Part shown: positions 1-8,344 of the stretch, piece by piece | Layout of the letters: each line of letters starts with the position of its first letter | Position numbering within the stretch: the stretch's first letter is position 1 | Source: an uncultured Flammeovirgaceae bacterium | GTDB lineage: Bacteria; Bacteroidota; Bacteroidia; Cytophagales; Cyclobacteriaceae | Direction of reading: 5' to 3' | Assembly (NCBI GenBank): GCA_937884755.1 | Contig: CAKZYJ010000243.1 | Coordinates: 1-46,954, forward strand | Length of the DNA stretch: 46,954 nt | The notes under the pieces: generated by a model | The model's input: only the letters and a program-made list of their open reading frames with translations | What the model was told of the DNA's origin: nothing | Databases searched by the model: none | Made by a program: the position numbers and the translations under genes

Positions 1-83
1 GACGACTGCTTTCTTAGAATTTTACTACCACACAAACCTAAAGGCGGCGGCCGCAGTCATTATTTTATTCATTCGTCATTAAC

Positions 84-536
84 TTAAAACCACCCTCGGT
101 CTACCCGGCTCCAGGGCCAAGGAATTGCAGACATAATCAGGACGAAGCCGATTAAGTAGAATATAGCGGTACGCATAAATTTCGCTTTATCTACCGAAGC
201 TCGTTTAGCGGTAGAATAGCCAATAGTGATCAGAATAATGCCGATGATATTAGTAGCAATATGCTCTACTGCCCAAAAGCGAAGTTCAGTGTCTTTCATG
301 GCAGCTCCCATATTGGCTAACGCACTTTGCACTACCGGACTGATAAAATACAGGATAAGTCCGATAACCAATTGCAGGTGCACCGAAATCATGGTGAACA
401 GCGCTAATTTTCGGTCACCTTCGGTATAGGATTTATTACCGAACCAACCGGCAAATGCCTTTAAAACGGCCACAATAAGCAGAAGAACAACGACATAACG
501 AAGTGCAGAGTGCAGATGAATAAGACCGATATACAT
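84..536 (-). CDS. Four-helix integral membrane protein, cytochrome b-like
   Basis: A 150-residue protein that is almost entirely membrane. Hydrophobic segments lie at about residues 7-29, 45-66, 88-110 and 121-140. Histidines near helix ends (H7, H9, H53, H92) recall the haem-ligand pattern of small cytochrome b-like four-helix bundles, and related Bacteroidetes proteins are often labelled cytochrome B, but haem binding cannot be shown here. The C-terminus is rich in Trp, Pro and Arg (around residues 139-149). It has no signal peptide apart from the first helix. The gene stands alone on the minus strand, behind a small membrane-protein gene that has its own terminator. Being a real membrane protein is well supported; the function is unknown. 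Confidence 0.75.
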   Translation of the reverse strand: MYIGLIHLHSALRYVVVLLLIVAVLKAFAGWFGNKSYTEGDRKLALFTMISVHLQLVIGLILYFISPVVQSALANMGAAMKDTELRFWAVEHIATNIIGIILITIGYSTAKRASVDKAKFMRTAIFYLIGFVLIMSAIPWPWSRVDRGWF

Positions 537-582
537 AAGAAAAATGTTATAACAGTAAAGCTAGCTAAAACTCTGTAACCAC

Positions 583-609
583 AAAAAAGGCGGCCTTAAA
601 AAGACCGCT
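583..609 (-). terminator. Rho-independent terminator of the small gene at 621-782
   Basis: Read on the minus strand, GCGGTC pairs with GGCCGC (one G-U pair) around an A/T-rich loop and is followed by a run of six T. It lies 12 bases past the stop codon of the minus-strand gene at 621-782, which supports that short gene being real and separately transcribed. Confidence 0.7.
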
Positions 610-620
610 GATAATTATTG

Positions 621-782
621 TTAGGCTGCTTTTCGAACAAACTTTGGCAGCCGACGATGTTTAATAGGTGGCGTAGTTACGCCTTTGCGCCTCCCCAACA
701 TCAAATGAAAAAACATACCTACTGTATATAACACTCCGGCTAAATACAAGGCTAAGAAAGCATATGAAAGTACTGTGATCAT
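621..782 (-). CDS. Small 53-residue single-pass membrane protein
   Basis: An ATG-started frame of 53 codons. The first 25 residues or so are hydrophobic (MITVLSYAFLALYLAGVLYT and on) and form one membrane helix. The remaining half is strongly basic with Arg/Lys pairs and prolines, ending KFVRKAA, which suggests a cytoplasmic tail by the positive-inside rule. A good terminator follows directly. I do not recognise the family. The hydrophobic-then-basic layout and the terminator argue for a real gene rather than a chance frame. It is followed on the same strand by the four-helix protein at 84-536. Confidence 0.6.
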   Translation of the reverse strand: MITVLSYAFLALYLAGVLYTVGMFFHLMLGRRKGVTTPPIKHRRLPKFVRKAA

Positions 783-847
783 AATTGTAAAATGTAAACA
801 GGCATATAATCGTAAAGCCGAAAAAAAAGTTGCGTATTTTATTCGTT

Positions 848-1801
848 CTACGTAGAAATTTTTTCAGTTTCTACTTCTCGCTCAACTTCCTGTTTAATCA
901 CTTGCACTGCATTCTTTTTAGGAATGATCGTATCGCCTATATGGTGGGAGTAGGCTTTAGTGAATTCCGCCCCTACCAGAAAAATAACGGATGAATAATA
1001 AATCCAAATAAGAAGAATGACTAGCGACCCGGCTGTTCCGTAAGAGGTTGAAAGATTGCTAGTCCTCAGATAAACACCAATTAGCTCTTTTCCCAGTACA
1101 AACAGAACAGTAGTCACCAGAGCACCCACCCATACATCGCGCCAGCGGATCTTAGCATCAGGTAACAACTTAAAAATCAGCGCAAAAACCAGTGTGACGA
1201 TAGCAATGCTGATAAAGAAAGAGGTCACCTGTACCAGGTACACAGTATAGTCAGAAAGCAAGCCGGATATAAAATCTTCGAATACTTTTAGGGCCAAATC
1301 AATAATTTGCATAGCAATGAGGATTAGCCCCAGGCTCACTACAATAATAAAGGAGAAGAGTCGGTCAACGATCAATTTGAGCCAACCTCGGCGGGGCTTG
1401 GCTCGCACCCCCCAAATTTCATTCAATGCTAACTGGATATTGACGAATACGGTAGTAGCACTAAAAATCAGCGTAGCAAAACCAATCGTCTTAGCTACTG
1501 TCCCTGATTCGTTAAGATTGGCGTTTCGTAGAATATTCTGAATTTGTTTAGCAATACCTTCTCCTACATGAGTAGAAATCTGAGAGTACAGTGTTCCGGT
1601 GATAGCTGCTTCTTCATAGATAGTTCCCGCAATATACACCGCAAAGATTAGCAGGGCCGGTAGCGAGAAAATCATATAAAACGCGATGGATGCTCCATAG
1701 AGCATGGGATTATCGTGCTGAAAGCCCTTGTAGGTATCGATGAGTAAGCGCATACCTACCGTCTTTTTCAGTGTACTCCAATATTCTTTCCAGCGGTTCA
1801 T
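848..1801 (-). CDS. YihY/BrkB-family inner membrane protein
   Basis: A 317-residue protein with six hydrophobic segments at about 37-58, 104-122, 149-169, 190-212, 224-241 and 256-279. The family hallmarks are visible: YGASIAFYMIFSLPALLIF in helix 1, the NIQLALNEIWGV stretch after helix 2, and a final helix with YGTAGSLVILLIWIYYSS followed by FLVGAEFT. The tail from about residue 290 is charged and cytoplasmic. YihY (formerly called ribonuclease BN in error) and BrkB proteins are inner-membrane proteins of uncertain role, possibly in transport. Length is usual for the family. The gene stands alone, divergent from the thioesterase gene, with a 253-base gap between them in which I see no clear motif. 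Confidence 0.9.
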   Translation of the reverse strand: MNRWKEYWSTLKKTVGMRLLIDTYKGFQHDNPMLYGASIAFYMIFSLPALLIFAVYIAGTIYEEAAITGTLYSQISTHVGEGIAKQIQNILRNANLNESGTVAKTIGFATLIFSATTVFVNIQLALNEIWGVRAKPRRGWLKLIVDRLFSFIIVVSLGLILIAMQIIDLALKVFEDFISGLLSDYTVYLVQVTSFFISIAIVTLVFALIFKLLPDAKIRWRDVWVGALVTTVLFVLGKELIGVYLRTSNLSTSYGTAGSLVILLIWIYYSSVIFLVGAEFTKAYSHHIGDTIIPKKNAVQVIKQEVEREVETEKIST

Positions 1802-2054
1802 AGAATAAAGAATCTATGCCTGATAGCACAACCAATGCACTATAGCAGAAGTTATTTCAATCCAAAATACCCTTATTGATGCAATAACGAAAAATGTGCG
1901 GAATAAATGTTTGATACTTTTCACGAGATAGTACAAGGAAGCCTAAATCAGCAATAATCCGCGCCATTCCTTATGATTAAGTTTCCGAAAATCTTTTAAA
2001 TCAAGCAATAAATTACGTGTACATTGCGCAAGAAAGTCAAAACTCATCTCTACT

Positions 2055-2444
2055 ATGTTTCAAGAGATTATTACTCCTCGTTTCTCAGAAACTGATGCTT
2101 TAGGCCATGTTAATAATACTATCGTACCAGTATGGTTTGAACAAGCTCGACGGCCTATTTTTGAACTATTTACTCCCGACCTTGATCCTAAGAAGTGGAG
2201 GTTGATTGTAGCTAGAGTAGAAATAGATTTCGTAGGTGAATTAGATTATAAATCAGATGTAACAATAGATACATCTGTGAGTGCTATTGGAAATTCCTCA
2301 TTCCGTGTTCAGCAGATAATTACTCAAAACGGTGGAGTAAGATCCAGAGGAATGGCAGTTCTGGTACATTTCAGCTACGAAGACAAAAAATCAATACCTA
2401 TACCCCACGAGGTAAGAGAGCAGTTGGAAAAGCACTTAGTATAA
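2055..2444 (+). CDS. Acyl-CoA thioesterase, hotdog fold (YbgC/FadM type)
   Basis: A 129-residue single hotdog domain. Near the N-terminus is the 4-hydroxybenzoyl-CoA thioesterase motif: RFSETDALGHVNNTIVPVWFE, where the Asp of TDALGHVNN is the expected catalytic acid and HVNN the usual start of the long central helix. Family members hydrolyse short or medium acyl-CoA thioesters in the cytoplasm. The length is typical. Its reading frame is more A/T-rich than its neighbours. The gene has the same orientation as the trpB2 gene 86 bases downstream, but a hairpin lies between them and they need not be co-transcribed. The substrate cannot be told from sequence. Confidence 0.85.
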   Translation: MFQEIITPRFSETDALGHVNNTIVPVWFEQARRPIFELFTPDLDPKKWRLIVARVEIDFVGELDYKSDVTIDTSVSAIGNSSFRVQQIITQNGGVRSRGMAVLVHFSYEDKKSIPIPHEVREQLEKHLV

Positions 2445-2476
2445 TTTGGGTTTCAGTTACAGGAATTGAAGCAATA

Positions 2477-2499
2477 TTCTAAAACTTTGTATTTTAGAA
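2477..2499. repeat. A/T-rich inverted repeat upstream of trpB2
   Basis: Arms TTCTAAAA and TTTTAGAA are perfectly complementary over 8 bases around a 7-base loop, CTTTGTA. The site lies 31 bases before the trpB2 start codon. No T-run follows, so it is not a standard terminator. It could be an operator or a leader structure. An AAACTTTG element resembling the phylum -7 box lies across the left arm and loop. Confidence 0.35.
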
Positions 2500-2530
2500 G
2501 CTTAAGTATTATTTCAAATTCTTACAGTAC

Positions 2531-3898
2531 ATGACCAAGCAAAGAAAATTCTTACTCTCCGAAGCAGAGATGCCTGAGGCGTGGTACAATATCACCGCCA
2601 GTATGGCTAACAAACCTCTTCCCCCACTTAATCCACAAACCCAGGAACCGATTGGTCCCGAGGCGCTAGCGCCACTATTTCCAATGGGTTTAATTCAACA
2701 GGAAGTTACTACCGAAAAATGGATAACTATTCCCGACGAAGTTCGACATCTTAATTCCCTATGGCGTCCTACGCCGCTTTACCGCGCCTATGGATTAGAA
2801 AAAGCACTAGATACTCCCGCTAAGATTTACTACAAGTACGAAGGAGTAAGCCCCTCCGGTTCTCATAAGCCCAATACCGCTATTGCCCAGGCTTACTACA
2901 ACAAACAAGAAGGAGTAAAACGCATTACGACCGAAACTGGCGCTGGGCAGTGGGGCAGTGCGTTGAGCTTTGCCTGTCAACATTTTGGTATTGAGTGTGA
3001 AGTGTATATGGTAAAGATTAGCTACAATCAGAAGCCTTACCGTAAGCTTATGATGAACACTTGGGGGGCTAGTGTGATCGCCTCGCCTAGCGACAAGACT
3101 CAGGCCGGACAAAAAGTACTGGCTGAGCACCCCGACTCACCAGGTAGTTTAGGTATCGCCATCTCTGAAGCCGTGGAGCGAGCAGCTACCGACGAGCATA
3201 CCAAATACTCACTGGGAAGTGTGCTCAATCATGTACTAATGCACCAAACTATAATTGGTCAGGAAGCGGCGGTTCAGATGGAGAAAGCGGGTGATTTTCC
3301 TGATGTAGTGGTTTCACCGTTCGGCGGAGGGTCAAACTTTGCGGGTATTGCTTTCCCATTTCTGCGTTATAATCTGGAAGAGGGAAAGAATATCCGCTGT
3401 ATTGCTAGCGAGCCAGCCTCCTGCCCTAAACTGACAAAGGGAGTATTCCGCTATGATTTTGGGGATACCATTGGTATGACACCCCTGCTACCCATGTATA
3501 CATTAGGTCATAATTTTGTGCCTGCTCCTATTCATGCTGGAGGATTACGCTACCACGGCGCAGGAGTGGTGGTGAGCCAATTATTGAAGGATAAGTTGAT
3601 TGCAGCGCGGGCGCACCATCAGCTAGAATGCTTTGAAGCCGGTATTCAGTTTGCTCAAGCCGAAGGCATTATTCCAGCTCCCGAAGCCAACCACGCTATT
3701 GCTACAGTTATTGCCGAAGCCCAGCGGGCAAAGGAAGAGGGAACTTCTAAAACCATTCTCTTTAACCTTTGTGGACACGGCAATTTTGATATGGCCGCTT
3801 ACGAGGATTATCTATCAGGAAAATTACAGGAGCATCAGCTCACCGATCAGGAAATTCAGGAAGCTATTGCGCAGATAGATACGCCGGAAATCGTCTAG
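2531..3898 (+). CDS. trpB: Tryptophan synthase beta chain, TrpB2 type
   Basis: A 455-residue PLP enzyme that joins indole and serine to give tryptophan. The PLP lysine is K113 in GSHKPNTA, the phosphate-binding glycine loop is FGGGSNFAG (about residues 264-272), and a late LCGHGNFD segment closes the active site. The long N-terminal extension and the length of about 450 residues mark the TrpB2 subgroup rather than the 390-410-residue TrpB1. TrpB2 enzymes typically do not pair with TrpA and are thought to salvage free indole. No trpA or other trp gene is adjacent, which agrees with that. A hairpin precedes the gene and a strong terminator follows it, so it is probably a single-gene transcript. 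Confidence 0.92.
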   Translation: MTKQRKFLLSEAEMPEAWYNITASMANKPLPPLNPQTQEPIGPEALAPLFPMGLIQQEVTTEKWITIPDEVRHLNSLWRPTPLYRAYGLEKALDTPAKIYYKYEGVSPSGSHKPNTAIAQAYYNKQEGVKRITTETGAGQWGSALSFACQHFGIECEVYMVKISYNQKPYRKLMMNTWGASVIASPSDKTQAGQKVLAEHPDSPGSLGIAISEAVERAATDEHTKYSLGSVLNHVLMHQTIIGQEAAVQMEKAGDFPDVVVSPFGGGSNFAGIAFPFLRYNLEEGKNIRCIASEPASCPKLTKGVFRYDFGDTIGMTPLLPMYTLGHNFVPAPIHAGGLRYHGAGVVVSQLLKDKLIAARAHHQLECFEAGIQFAQAEGIIPAPEANHAIATVIAEAQRAKEEGTSKTILFNLCGHGNFDMAAYEDYLSGKLQEHQLTDQEIQEAIAQIDTPEIV

Positions 3899-3903
3899 AA
3901 ATA

Positions 3904-3943
3904 AAAAATCCTGATTGGCTTTTCAGTTAATCAGGATTTTTTT
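3904..3943. terminator. Bidirectional rho-independent terminator
   Basis: AAAAATCCTGATT pairs with AATCAGGATTTTT around a 12-base loop, with T-runs on both strands. It sits between trpB2 (plus) and the convergent collagen-like lipoprotein gene (minus) and can serve both. Confidence 0.9.
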
Positions 3944-3965
3944 GTTTTAGTTTTAATGGGCTTTA

Positions 3966-4556
3966 TCAACCGTCTGCCCGTAGCACTTTCAGCACTGGAG
4001 TACCAGACTTTACTTTCCGGTCAGGTAATTCCAACAACTCTTTTACTTCATTATAATCTTCGTAATTAATCTCGAGGCGGGCGTTGGGTGAGGCTTCGGC
4101 CGGAACAACTACGATGCGGGCCACGAAATCCTCGAACGCATCGCGCTCAGGGTCAAGCGGAAACTCCGCTTCGGCGAAGATTGCCACATCGTTTACCGTA
4201 AAGTCATAGTTTAGCTGTAGTAGTCCATTATCAGTAAAGTAGTTCACTGGCATCAATCTCCACACATCAATTAAATCGCCACCGCCATCAGGTTCTACCT
4301 GATCCCAAAGAAGATACACTAATACTACATCCTCCAAGAAAATTTCATCCTGAGCCGGAAATTCGTATATAGCTTGCCATTCATTATCGGCATTCAGGCT
4401 AAAGATAATCTCGTACATCAAACTGAGCGGGCCAGGAACACCAGGAGGCCCTTCAGGCCCCCGCGGACCGACGGGGCCCGGAAGTCCAGGTTCACCCTGA
4501 CAGCTTGCCAATAAAAACGCTCCGATAATCCAATAGAAAATATGGTAAGGTCGCAT
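3966..4556 (-). CDS. Lipoprotein with a short collagen-like Gly-X-Y tract
   Basis: A 196-residue protein. Residues 1-18 are a lipoprotein signal peptide ending LLASC, with C19 as the lipidated cysteine. Directly after it come eight uninterrupted Gly-X-Y triplets (residues 21-44; GEP, GLP, GPV, GPR, GPE, GPP, GVP, GPL), rich in proline at X and Y as in true collagens. The remaining 150 residues form an acidic, aromatic-rich globular domain that I cannot assign. Collagen-like tracts in bacterial surface proteins can trimerise and act as stalks; here the tract would separate the lipid anchor from the domain. Eight triplets are few for a stable triple helix. The gene stands alone, convergent with trpB2. 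Confidence 0.8.
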   Translation of the reverse strand: MRPYHIFYWIIGAFLLASCQGEPGLPGPVGPRGPEGPPGVPGPLSLMYEIIFSLNADNEWQAIYEFPAQDEIFLEDVVLVYLLWDQVEPDGGGDLIDVWRLMPVNYFTDNGLLQLNYDFTVNDVAIFAEAEFPLDPERDAFEDFVARIVVVPAEASPNARLEINYEDYNEVKELLELPDRKVKSGTPVLKVLRADG

Positions 4557-4675
4557 GATATGATTATTTAATGTTGCTAATAATCAAAATGAGGCAAAAA
4601 GAGTGCCTTAAAATCATCACATACTGAAATTATTGTAAATACTGCCAACCAAAAAACCACCCAAGTAGATAAGTG

Positions 4676-5515
4676 CTATTTGATAAGGTCAACGTAACTG
4701 ATAAGTTCGATGCCTAACTGGTTAATGGTTTCTTTTACTTTTTCATTGGTCAGTAGATCAGTAACTCCTTGACGATCAGCGGCTACATCAGTATATCCAA
4801 CATGATGCACCGCTTGCATTTCGGGGGTGTCGTAGGCAGGATGGTCAACAAATAGATAGATGCCCGGGGTGAGGCTTTCCAGCATAGCAATAAAACTACT
4901 TATTTTTTCTTCCTTAGTCTTTTTAGGCCCTTGGTACCGAGCTCGTTTTACTCCCAAATCTTCAGGAAAGATGGCCAAATCGTATTCTTTTGTAAGCTTT
5001 CTAACTATAGCTTCCACTCGTTCGTCCATATTGGTGCAGCCCATGTGGCCGGTCACATGCGTAACCTGAGGAATCTCCCGTTTAGCTAGTTCAATCTGGG
5101 CGCGTAGTTCCTGCTCAATCTCTTCCAGTTTCCAATCCTGGGCTTTCAGTGCCCGGTCTTCACCATAATTTTCGTTCGGCCAGATCATCGGATAGAAGTA
5201 GCCAAAATCATCCGTCAGGCTAGGGGCGGAAGTAAGCGGTTTCCACTTCAGGTTCTCCCACTCACTGGTCAGAGTCAGGTGAACACCTACATCTAGATCA
5301 GGATATTCCTTCAACATTTTGACCGCCTCGGGAAACCAAGGCGTAGGCACCATCACCTCCACTGAGGTAGTGATACCGTTTTGGTAGGTCTCGATAATAG
5401 CTTCGTTGGCCGCGTGGGTGTACCCTATATCGTCGCTGCGAACGATGAGTTGAATGGGCTGGGCCAGACTAGTAATACTTAATATGAAGAACAGAAGGCT
5501 GAATAAATGTTGCAT
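4676..5515 (-). CDS. Exported ChbG/YdjC-family carbohydrate deacetylase
   Basis: The start is set at the ATG at 5515, because translation from there begins with a clean signal peptide (MQHLFSLLFFILSITSLAQP); a longer frame to 5617 adds only an unlikely charged extension. The mature protein of about 260 residues has the YdjC-fold markers: RSDDIGYTHAAN with the metal-binding Asp pair, GVHLTLTSEW with a metal His, and HVTGHMGC. ChbG-type enzymes deacetylate chito-oligosaccharides or related N-acetylated sugars using a metal ion; the exported form suggests periplasmic action. It is divergent from the GH140-like glycosidase gene, sharing a 133-base intergenic region, so the two may act on the same glycan. 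Its exact substrate is unknown. Confidence 0.85.
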   Translation of the reverse strand: MQHLFSLLFFILSITSLAQPIQLIVRSDDIGYTHAANEAIIETYQNGITTSVEVMVPTPWFPEAVKMLKEYPDLDVGVHLTLTSEWENLKWKPLTSAPSLTDDFGYFYPMIWPNENYGEDRALKAQDWKLEEIEQELRAQIELAKREIPQVTHVTGHMGCTNMDERVEAIVRKLTKEYDLAIFPEDLGVKRARYQGPKKTKEEKISSFIAMLESLTPGIYLFVDHPAYDTPEMQAVHHVGYTDVAADRQGVTDLLTNEKVKETINQLGIELISYVDLIK

Positions 5516-5648
5516 ATTACAGAAAGAATCAAAGATTTCGAACAAGAATCCTTTATCGGCAGATTGTGAGAAAATATTTTTATTATCAGCAAAAGATACA
5601 GTATTATCTCGAGACAATAAATCGGACTACAATCTAACCTCCTAGCAG

Positions 5649-7121
5649 ATGCATTGTAAAATACAATTAATTGTTCTGTTATGCTGCTTTGCAAGATTGG
5701 GTTGCACCCAACCCTGGGAGACCCACGGTGCGCTTCAGGTTTCGGACAACGGGCATTTTCTAGAACATGAGGATAGTAGCGGCTTTTTCTGGCTGGGTTG
5801 TACTGCCTGGATGCTTCCTCGCCTCGCTCCCGCCGACGTAGATCGCTACCTACAAGACCGTAAGGAAAAACAGTTTACTGTCATTCAATTTACCACCAAT
5901 AACATGGGCAGGCCAAATTATGCGGGCGAACTACCTTTTCTGGACGGAGAGCGTCCCTGGGATAAGGTAAAACCCAACGAACCTTACTGGCAACATATAG
6001 ACTATATCGTTAATCAGGCGAAGGAGCAAGGCTTGTATCTGGCAATGTTCGTCTGGTGGGGCTCCGATGCTAACGATCCGGGATGGCAGGAAAAAAAGTC
6101 TACCCGCCAGCACTTTACCAACCCCGACCAGCACAATTACGAATTCGGGCGGATGCTGGGTGAGCGCTACCAAAATCAACCACACATTATTTGGGTGGGT
6201 GCGGGTGAATACCATAAGCCAGTGAGTGTGATGTTTCCCAACAATCAGCGTCCGCTTACCGATAGCCACCGTAACCGTCTGGTGGAAGTCATTGACGGGA
6301 TCAGGGATACGAATAAGAGTAACCATCTCTACACCATTCATCCCATCTCCTTTGTATCTTCTTCAGAAGAGTTTCACGACGAACCCTGGATGGATTTCAA
6401 TATGATTCAGAGCCACGCCGTTCCCAGTTTTATTATACCGCTTACTTTGGCTGACTGGAACCGAACTCCTACCAAGCCTACCTTCAATGCCGAGGGCTGG
6501 TACGAAAACGAACACGCGCTGTATAAGCGTTGGACGGGGATGGACAAAACCAATGGTTTAGGCGTGGATCCGGGATGGAAGCAGCGATATCAAGCTTACT
6601 GGTCAGTATTTGCCGGTGGGATTGGTTTTACCTACGGTCATAAGAACTTATGGCGAATGGAGGATTTTAATGAGAATCCGGGCGTTCTACTTACCGAAGT
6701 GCTCAATGCTCCCGGCTCCGCTCACCTAATGCACCTGCGAACTTTAGTTGAGTCTAAACCTATCCAAACTCGTATTCCCGATCCGTTGCTGGTATCCGCC
6801 GGTACCACCGGGCGGGACAACGGACTGTCGCCAGATTTACGGATTGCTACCCGCTCTGAGCCAGGCGATTGGTCATTTGTCTATTCCACCCGCGGCTCCC
6901 TCATTCGGGTAGTGATGAGCCGATTGGCCGAGGGACAAGCGGATGCTTACTGGTACAGCCCTCGTTCCGGACAGTGGAATTATGAAGGAAGAGAAAGTAA
7001 TAATAAAGTACCGTTTCAGATGAACATTCCTTCCGGTACTAACTCGCCCGATGTATATTTTGACCCACCCGGAAAATCCGAAGACGGAAACGATTGGGTG
7101 CTAGTACTGGAAGTGAAATGA
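5649..7121 (+). CDS. Exported glycoside hydrolase, DUF4038/GH140 type (apiosidase-like)
   Basis: A 490-residue protein with an N-terminal signal (about residues 1-20, ending ARLGCTQ, so possibly lipidated at Cys19). The body has the DUF4038 pattern: LQVSDNGHFLEHEDSSGFFW, then FWLGCTAWMLPRL, a (beta/alpha)8 barrel with WWGSDAND and NAEGWYEN segments, and a small C-terminal beta domain (about 400-490) like the putative collagen-binding domain often fused to it. The GH140 founder in Bacteroides cleaves apiose from rhamnogalacturonan II. The substrate here is inferred only. The gene is divergent from the ChbG-like gene and convergent with a GntR regulator; no SusC/SusD pair is present. Confidence 0.85.
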   Translation: MHCKIQLIVLLCCFARLGCTQPWETHGALQVSDNGHFLEHEDSSGFFWLGCTAWMLPRLAPADVDRYLQDRKEKQFTVIQFTTNNMGRPNYAGELPFLDGERPWDKVKPNEPYWQHIDYIVNQAKEQGLYLAMFVWWGSDANDPGWQEKKSTRQHFTNPDQHNYEFGRMLGERYQNQPHIIWVGAGEYHKPVSVMFPNNQRPLTDSHRNRLVEVIDGIRDTNKSNHLYTIHPISFVSSSEEFHDEPWMDFNMIQSHAVPSFIIPLTLADWNRTPTKPTFNAEGWYENEHALYKRWTGMDKTNGLGVDPGWKQRYQAYWSVFAGGIGFTYGHKNLWRMEDFNENPGVLLTEVLNAPGSAHLMHLRTLVESKPIQTRIPDPLLVSAGTTGRDNGLSPDLRIATRSEPGDWSFVYSTRGSLIRVVMSRLAEGQADAYWYSPRSGQWNYEGRESNNKVPFQMNIPSGTNSPDVYFDPPGKSEDGNDWVLVLEVK

Positions 7122-7195
7122 TGAAGTTAACGGAACTTACATCATAAAACAGATGAGGCGTTTAGTTGCTTTTAACTTTGCTGTTCTATTCGGGT

Positions 7196-8218
7196 TTAGA
7201 GGGAAGAACGACGAATGAGATAAAAAGGATTATGAATTTTCTCGTAGCGCTTTTCCAGAATAAGTTGAGCCGCAGTTTGCCCCATTTTTTCAAAGTCAGT
7301 TGAGATTACCGCAATACCATCGTGTAGTACCTCCTTCAGGGGTGTATCATTGTAGGAGAGTATACCCACCTCCTGCCCAATCTTCAATTGATGATTCTTA
7401 CAGTGCTTGATCACTTCTACCAGGTCATCATCTTCAATCAACAAATATAAATCTCTCGCTCGCACTCCCGCTGGATCAAACACATTGGTAATGCAATAGT
7501 CAAAGTGGTAATCAACGCAGAACCGCTTGAAACTGGTCAGTAATTCGGGCCGATACTGGTTTCCGTCCGGAAAAATGAAGTATAATTTTTCGTACTTATT
7601 GATTGCATCCTGAGCCGAAGCTAGTATTTGGTAAGTGTCCTGCTCGTAATTCTCGCAAACTGCTCGGTATTTTCCGCTTAGGTTATCCAGGTCTTTATCA
7701 AGAAACAACAGCTTGTCACGCGGAATTTTTTCAATAATAGACTGAGTTCTCTCCGAAAAATCTTTAAAGCAGGGAATGATAGCGTAGTGATTGAATTTAC
7801 CAAGATTTTCGTTGATAATACGCTCTAGCTTTTCGGTGCTATAGTGATGCACAAACGTTTCTACCACTGCCTCTTCACCCAAAGCCTCTACAAAAGCATT
7901 GACAATCTTTTTCTTGTGAGCACTGATTTTATTGATTGCCAATAGTACTCGCAGTTGACCGGTGGGCTCATTGGTATTTACGTAATAGCCCTTTCCCGGC
8001 ACCGATATCAGTACTCCTTCTTCCCGTAGTTTGTTGTAAGCCTTTTCTACCGTATCCCGCGACAGATAGAAGTCCTCGCTGGTTTCGTTAATGGATGGTA
8101 TACGCTCGCCTTTCTTAAAAATTCCCTGCTCAATATCTGACTTAATCAGGTTAATTACCTGCTGATACTTAGGGATGCGGGAGTCGCCAAAGATTAATGA
8201 TTCATCAGGCAATGCCAT
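7196..8218 (-). CDS. GntR-family repressor with LacI-like ligand-binding domain
   Basis: A 340-residue regulator. Residues 15-85 are a winged helix-turn-helix of the GntR type (KYQQVINLIKSDIEQGIF, then RIPSINETSEDFYLSRDTVE and the wing GVLISVPGKGYYV). Residues 90-340 resemble a periplasmic-binding-protein fold as in LacI, ending with an IAVISTDFEKMGQTAAQLIL segment typical of that fold. In Bacteroidetes, regulators of this build often sense sugars or sugar phosphates. Its closest neighbours are the convergent glycosidase gene and its divergent deacetylase partner, which are plausible targets. The effector is unknown. It stands upstream of the RNase G gene on the same strand only at a distance and with a terminator between, so it is not part of that operon. 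Confidence 0.88.
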   Translation of the reverse strand: MALPDESLIFGDSRIPKYQQVINLIKSDIEQGIFKKGERIPSINETSEDFYLSRDTVEKAYNKLREEGVLISVPGKGYYVNTNEPTGQLRVLLAINKISAHKKKIVNAFVEALGEEAVVETFVHHYSTEKLERIINENLGKFNHYAIIPCFKDFSERTQSIIEKIPRDKLLFLDKDLDNLSGKYRAVCENYEQDTYQILASAQDAINKYEKLYFIFPDGNQYRPELLTSFKRFCVDYHFDYCITNVFDPAGVRARDLYLLIEDDDLVEVIKHCKNHQLKIGQEVGILSYNDTPLKEVLHDGIAVISTDFEKMGQTAAQLILEKRYEKIHNPFYLIRRSSL

Positions 8219-8311
8219 AGTAGGTTATTGTTGTTTTGAGGCAAAATTTACTAAAAAATCATGGGCGTCCGGCTATTTCTCATCCAGATATTTCGGTATA
8301 CCTGATAGCTA

Positions 8312-8344
8312 GAAATAAAAAAAGCCTGAAATTCATCAGGCTTT
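8312..8344 (-). terminator. Terminator overlapping the end of rng
   Basis: On the minus strand AAAGCCTGA pairs with TCAGGCTTT around a six-base loop, followed by TTTTTATTTC. The TGA stop codon of the RNase G gene (8336-8338) lies inside the stem. Confidence 0.85.

Noticed and set aside
1-83. NotI-like GCGGCCGC site at the left edge, suggestive of a cloning junction
   Set aside because: A single such site inside a G/C patch is not evidence for a vector joint; the sequence beyond it is ordinary.
5479-5694. Minus-strand frame of 71 codons across the ChbG/GH140 divergent region
   Set aside because: It overlaps the signal-peptide starts of two good genes in other frames and has no recognisable domain.
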